Below, one piece after another: positions 33,766 to 36,408 of a stretch of DNA of 36,408 bases. The translations under genes and the position numbers were made by a program. This stretch comes from Phycisphaeraceae bacterium (GTDB lineage Bacteria > Planctomycetota > Phycisphaerae > Phycisphaerales > Phycisphaeraceae), in NCBI GenBank assembly GCA_002704825.1, contig PAIY01000002.1, positions 1 to 36,408 on the forward strand, given 5' to 3'. The notes below the pieces were generated by a model. That model ran no database searches. It saw nothing but the letters and a program-made list of their open reading frames with translations, and was not told the DNA's origin. Each line of letters starts with the position of its first letter. Within the stretch, counting starts at the first letter, position 1.

Positions 33766-34883
33766 CCAGCCCGTCATTGTTTGACCTGCCGCATCCCGTC
33801 AAAGGTGATGTCGCTTTCCCGTTGTTATCCGATCCAGAAAACTATGTGGCCTGTCAGTGGGATTTGGAAGAGCACCCCGAAAAACGCGCCCATTGGATCG
33901 GCCTGTTCCGCACGCATTTTGACTCCCTTGAACAGCAGGCCATTGCAGAAGCTTCTGCCCGTGGTGAGTCCGCCGAGGCCGTCAAACCCAAGTTGGCGGT
34001 CGTCCGTGAATTGTTCATGACCTACCTTGATCAGATCGAAGCCAACCCCACGGTCTTTGGCACGCTCTACATCATCCAGATATGCTTTGCCCGCGAAAAA
34101 GCTTTGCGTGAAGCGGGGATTGCGGACCCTTACCGTTTGGCCAAAGCCAAGGAAAATGAGGCAGCCCTCAAACTCCTGCCCGCCTTGTTCGAGGAACTCG
34201 ACAGCCTGCCCGATCCTGAAAAGGCTCAGCAGGTCATGCGTGGCACATTTGCTGGCAACATCTACGATCTTGGCGCCACCAAGACCGTCGAACTTTTCAA
34301 AGATGGTAAGCCCGTCGATTTCCATGACGTCCGCAACAAGCTTGCCCCGCGCCCCTGGCTTGTCGATGGCCTTGATGCCTGGTCCGAAAAAATCACCAGT
34401 GAGAAACCTTACACCGCCGCTGCCGTCTTCGTGGACAACGCAGGCTGTGATGTCATCCTTGGCATGATTCCCTTCGTGCGTGATCTGCTTCAACGCGATG
34501 TCAAAGTTGTACTGACCTCCAACTCCTATCCCGCGCTCAACGACATCACGCACAGCGAGCTGGTTCCCATCATCAACGGTATTGCCCAATGGGATAAAAC
34601 CATCAGCAACGCCTTGGACGATAACAACCTTCGCATCGTGCCGTCAGGCAATGGTGCGCCGCTGATCGACCTTGCACATGTTGGCGAAGAACTCGTCGAC
34701 GCGGTTAACGAAATGGGTGTTGATCTGGTCGTCCTCGAAGGCATGGGCCGTGCGATTGAAAGCAATCTCAATGCGCAGTTCACCTGTGATTCACTGAACA
34801 TCGCCATGATCAAAGACACCGGCGTTGCTAGTGCTTTAGGTGGCAAGGTCTACGATCTACTTTGCAAGTATCAGCAGAGATAA
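33759..34883 (+). CDS. DUF89-family phosphatase, PANK4-like (stand-alone)
   Basis: DUF89 proteins are metal-dependent damage-control phosphatases. The subfamily fused to pantothenate kinase in animals (PANK4) and plants dephosphorylates 4'-phosphopantetheine and its damaged forms. This 374-residue protein resembles that phosphatase half. Shared features are PLLSDPENYV near the start, DPYRLAKAKENEAAL, GNIYDLGA and RPWLVDGLDAW. The metal/catalytic segment is FVDNAGCDVILGMIPFVRDLL (Asp216, Asn217, Asp221), followed by TSNSYPALNDITHSE and VVLEGMGRAIESN. There is no kinase domain here. The start overlaps hisH by 7 nt, so it is co-translated with a histidine gene, which is not an obvious functional pairing. 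The exact substrate is inferred. Confidence 0.88.
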   Translation: MLTSPSLFDLPHPVKGDVAFPLLSDPENYVACQWDLEEHPEKRAHWIGLFRTHFDSLEQQAIAEASARGESAEAVKPKLAVVRELFMTYLDQIEANPTVFGTLYIIQICFAREKALREAGIADPYRLAKAKENEAALKLLPALFEELDSLPDPEKAQQVMRGTFAGNIYDLGATKTVELFKDGKPVDFHDVRNKLAPRPWLVDGLDAWSEKITSEKPYTAAAVFVDNAGCDVILGMIPFVRDLLQRDVKVVLTSNSYPALNDITHSELVPIINGIAQWDKTISNALDDNNLRIVPSGNGAPLIDLAHVGEELVDAVNEMGVDLVVLEGMGRAIESNLNAQFTCDSLNIAMIKDTGVASALGGKVYDLLCKYQQR

Positions 34884-34950
34884 GTGAGGCAAACTCAGGT
34901 GAGCCGTGTCGTGTCGATGCGGGATGAAGCGAAGCTTAACTCGGAAAGAA

Positions 34951-35634
34951 TTACTTGATCTCCGATTCAAGCAACTTCTTCACTGTCACCATCTCCAGCC
35001 CTGCAGCCTTGATCCGTTTGATCATCTCCGGCATGACGTCATACGTTTCCTGACGCCATGAGTGAAGCAGAATGATGTCACCAGCTTTGATATTGTCCGT
35101 CGCGCGGGTGAGGATATGCTCGGCGGACTTTTCCTTGTTCCAGTCATCTGAGTACTTGCTGGCATTGATGCTTGGGAGTTTGAGTTCATCGAGCACTTCC
35201 CAGACCTTGTCATCATGAGCAAGATACGGTGCACGGAAAGTCACCGGCGTGATGCCCACGGTATCCGTGATGATATTCTGGGTTGACACAATTTCCTCAC
35301 GCACAGCATCAACCGAATCACACTTGGGCAGGTTTGCATGTGTTCTGGAATGATTGCCAATCTCATGCCCCTGGGCAATGATCCGTTTGGCAATTTCCGG
35401 ATGTTGGAGCATGTTCTTGCCGATGACGAAGAACGTTGCTTTGACGTTTTCCTTGGCAAAGAGTTCCAGCAGCTTGGGGACCATCTTGCCATCCGGCCCA
35501 TCATCAAAAGTCAGGCAGACATAAGGCTTGTCGGTGTTCACGCGGTCGTAGGGTTTCTGATTCGTCTGGGCGTTCGCGGTGGTCATCATCAATCCAACCA
35601 GTAAAAGAACCAAGGGGAGAACTTTGCCAATCAT
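34951..35634 (-). CDS. Secreted polysaccharide deacetylase (NodB/CE4)
   Basis: This is a 227-residue metal-dependent deacetylase for N-acetylated polysaccharide (peptidoglycan, chitin-like or exopolysaccharide). The signal peptide (about 1-23) ends ANA before Gln. CE4 motif 1 is LTFDDGPDG with the catalytic Asp pair, motif 2 is GNHSRTHA (metal His residues), and motif 3 is FRAPYLAHD. Motif 5 is IILLHSWR. The ATG at 35634 is chosen for its AAGGAG ribosome site at 6 nt; the frame from 35655 would disrupt the signal peptide. It lies 58 nt after the AraC-family gene on the same strand, so the regulator may control it. It is convergent with the DUF89 gene. Confidence 0.94.
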   Translation of the reverse strand: MIGKVLPLVLLLVGLMMTTANAQTNQKPYDRVNTDKPYVCLTFDDGPDGKMVPKLLELFAKENVKATFFVIGKNMLQHPEIAKRIIAQGHEIGNHSRTHANLPKCDSVDAVREEIVSTQNIITDTVGITPVTFRAPYLAHDDKVWEVLDELKLPSINASKYSDDWNKEKSAEHILTRATDNIKAGDIILLHSWRQETYDVMPEMIKRIKAAGLEMVTVKKLLESEIK

Positions 35635-35692
35635 GTGTAGCTCCTTGCTGACCATGTCGAATGGCAGGGCGGACTATTGTACTGCAATTGTC

Positions 35693-36403
35693 TTAGACCT
35701 GATGTGACATACGGTACCGTCTGGGCGTCATTTCCGTATGCCGTTTGAAAATCCGATGAAAATGTTCCGCTGACTCAAAGCCGCAGTCTAACGCAACACT
35801 CAGAACCGTGTCGTTGGTTTCAATGAGTAATCGTTTGGCAAGACTCAGGCGGATCTGATGCAGATACGTGGTCACCGAAACACCGGTCTGCTTACGGAAC
35901 TCACGAGCCAGATGCGATGATGAGACATGGCAATGCTCTGCCACATCCTTGAGACTCACAAGCCCTGTTGCCTTGGCATGCAGCAGGTCAATTGCCTGAC
36001 GCACCAGCTCGTTTTGCGTTTCAAATGTCAGACTTTGGGCAGGCAATGACACCCTTAAATCCGTCACCGCATCCATGACCACAGGTTCAAAATCACTGAA
36101 TGCATGGGTCGCATAGATGCGCTGGATCGCGCGCGTGAAGACGAAGGAGAGTTGTGCCTGAACATCAGCAGGGCGGGTGATACTTGAAATGAACTCCACG
36201 ATTTTCCGCCGGACATCATGCAGGTGATTGCGATGTCGCAGGAGCACCATCCGCAGCCAAAGTTTCACCGTGGCTTGCCAATTGGGTTGATGCTGCTGAA
36301 CCTGTGTGACCGCCAAACGTCGCGTGTCGATTTCATCCTGCAGACTCGGGGGCTCACGCTCCGGGTCGGCATGCACAGCATTGAGTTCCATTTCACGCAA
36401 CAC
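35693..36403 (-). CDS. AraC-family transcriptional regulator (5' end probably outside window)
   Basis: The C-terminal 100 or so residues are a classic double helix-turn-helix AraC/XylS DNA-binding domain: VSLKDVAEHCHVSSSHLAREFRK, then the second helix region and VALDCGFESAEHFHRIFKRHTEMTPRRYR. The N-terminal 120 residues are mostly helical-looking and match no sensor domain that I recognise. The frame is open to the window edge, so the GTG at 36403 may not be the true start; family members are usually 270-300 residues. It is followed on the same strand by the polysaccharide deacetylase gene, a plausible target. Confidence 0.88.
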   Translation of the reverse strand: MLREMELNAVHADPEREPPSLQDEIDTRRLAVTQVQQHQPNWQATVKLWLRMVLLRHRNHLHDVRRKIVEFISSITRPADVQAQLSFVFTRAIQRIYATHAFSDFEPVVMDAVTDLRVSLPAQSLTFETQNELVRQAIDLLHAKATGLVSLKDVAEHCHVSSSHLAREFRKQTGVSVTTYLHQIRLSLAKRLLIETNDTVLSVALDCGFESAEHFHRIFKRHTEMTPRRYRMSHQV

Positions 36404-36408
36404 GATGA

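Overview
The window looks like chromosomal DNA of a Gram-negative-type bacterium with about 50% GC, most probably a planctomycete of the Phycisphaerae kind. This is an inference from several hints: a membrane protein with an N-terminal 'CxxCGY…CPxCG' zinc ribbon, a GT9 enzyme with a Cys-rich N-terminus, an exosortase-associated type O-antigen ligase, a prepilin peptidase with a long insert, sparse Shine-Dalgarno sequences, and dispersed CCACAGAG and GGATTAGG palindromic repeats. No rRNA, tRNA or CRISPR array was seen.

Layout. (1) Bases 1 to about 3515 are the end of an integrated mobile element. It carries a truncated VirD4/TraG-like coupling ATPase with a nuclease-fold-like C-terminal domain and a large serine recombinase, and it sits inside comM (yifB). 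ComM reads normally up to its conserved AAMNPT motif and then runs into element DNA, and the recombinase stop codon lies in host comM sequence. (2) Bases 4625-10814 (minus strand) hold a tight operon: a large secreted papain-like cysteine protease with a tail of repeated beta-sandwich-like modules, an MMPL/RND transporter, and a small two-helix membrane protein. The broken comM follows in the same direction. (3) hslU is divergent from the protease gene and has no hslV beside it. (4) Bases 12501-18968 (minus) form a surface-glycan cluster, transcribed as GT9, O-antigen ligase/polymerase, radical SAM/SPASM protein, GT4, FkbM methyltransferase. (5) Bases 19251-24227 hold a small hypothetical protein, a lipoprotein with a rhodanese domain that lacks its catalytic Cys, a zinc-ribbon membrane protein, trpF and a UvrD/PcrA helicase. 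(6) Bases 24397-34883 (plus) are mostly housekeeping genes: mnmG, zwf, pgl, xseA, xseB, a prepilin peptidase, an OmpA/Pal-type lipoprotein, hisH, and a stand-alone DUF89 protein resembling the phosphatase half of eukaryotic PANK4. (7) A secreted polysaccharide deacetylase and a truncated AraC-family regulator end the window (minus).

Functional links. zwf and pgl encode consecutive oxidative pentose-phosphate steps, and xseA and xseB encode the two exonuclease VII subunits. The glycan-cluster genes probably assemble and modify a surface polysaccharide or glycoprotein glycan.

The most unusual content is: the comM-targeting element whose recombinase reading frame crosses the attachment junction; the protease/MMPL operon; a family of three MITE-like repeats, each starting 4-8 nt after a stop codon; a set of near-leaderless promoters (TANNNT 8-9 nt before ATG) at mnmG, xseA and xseB; and the Cys-less rhodanese lipoprotein.
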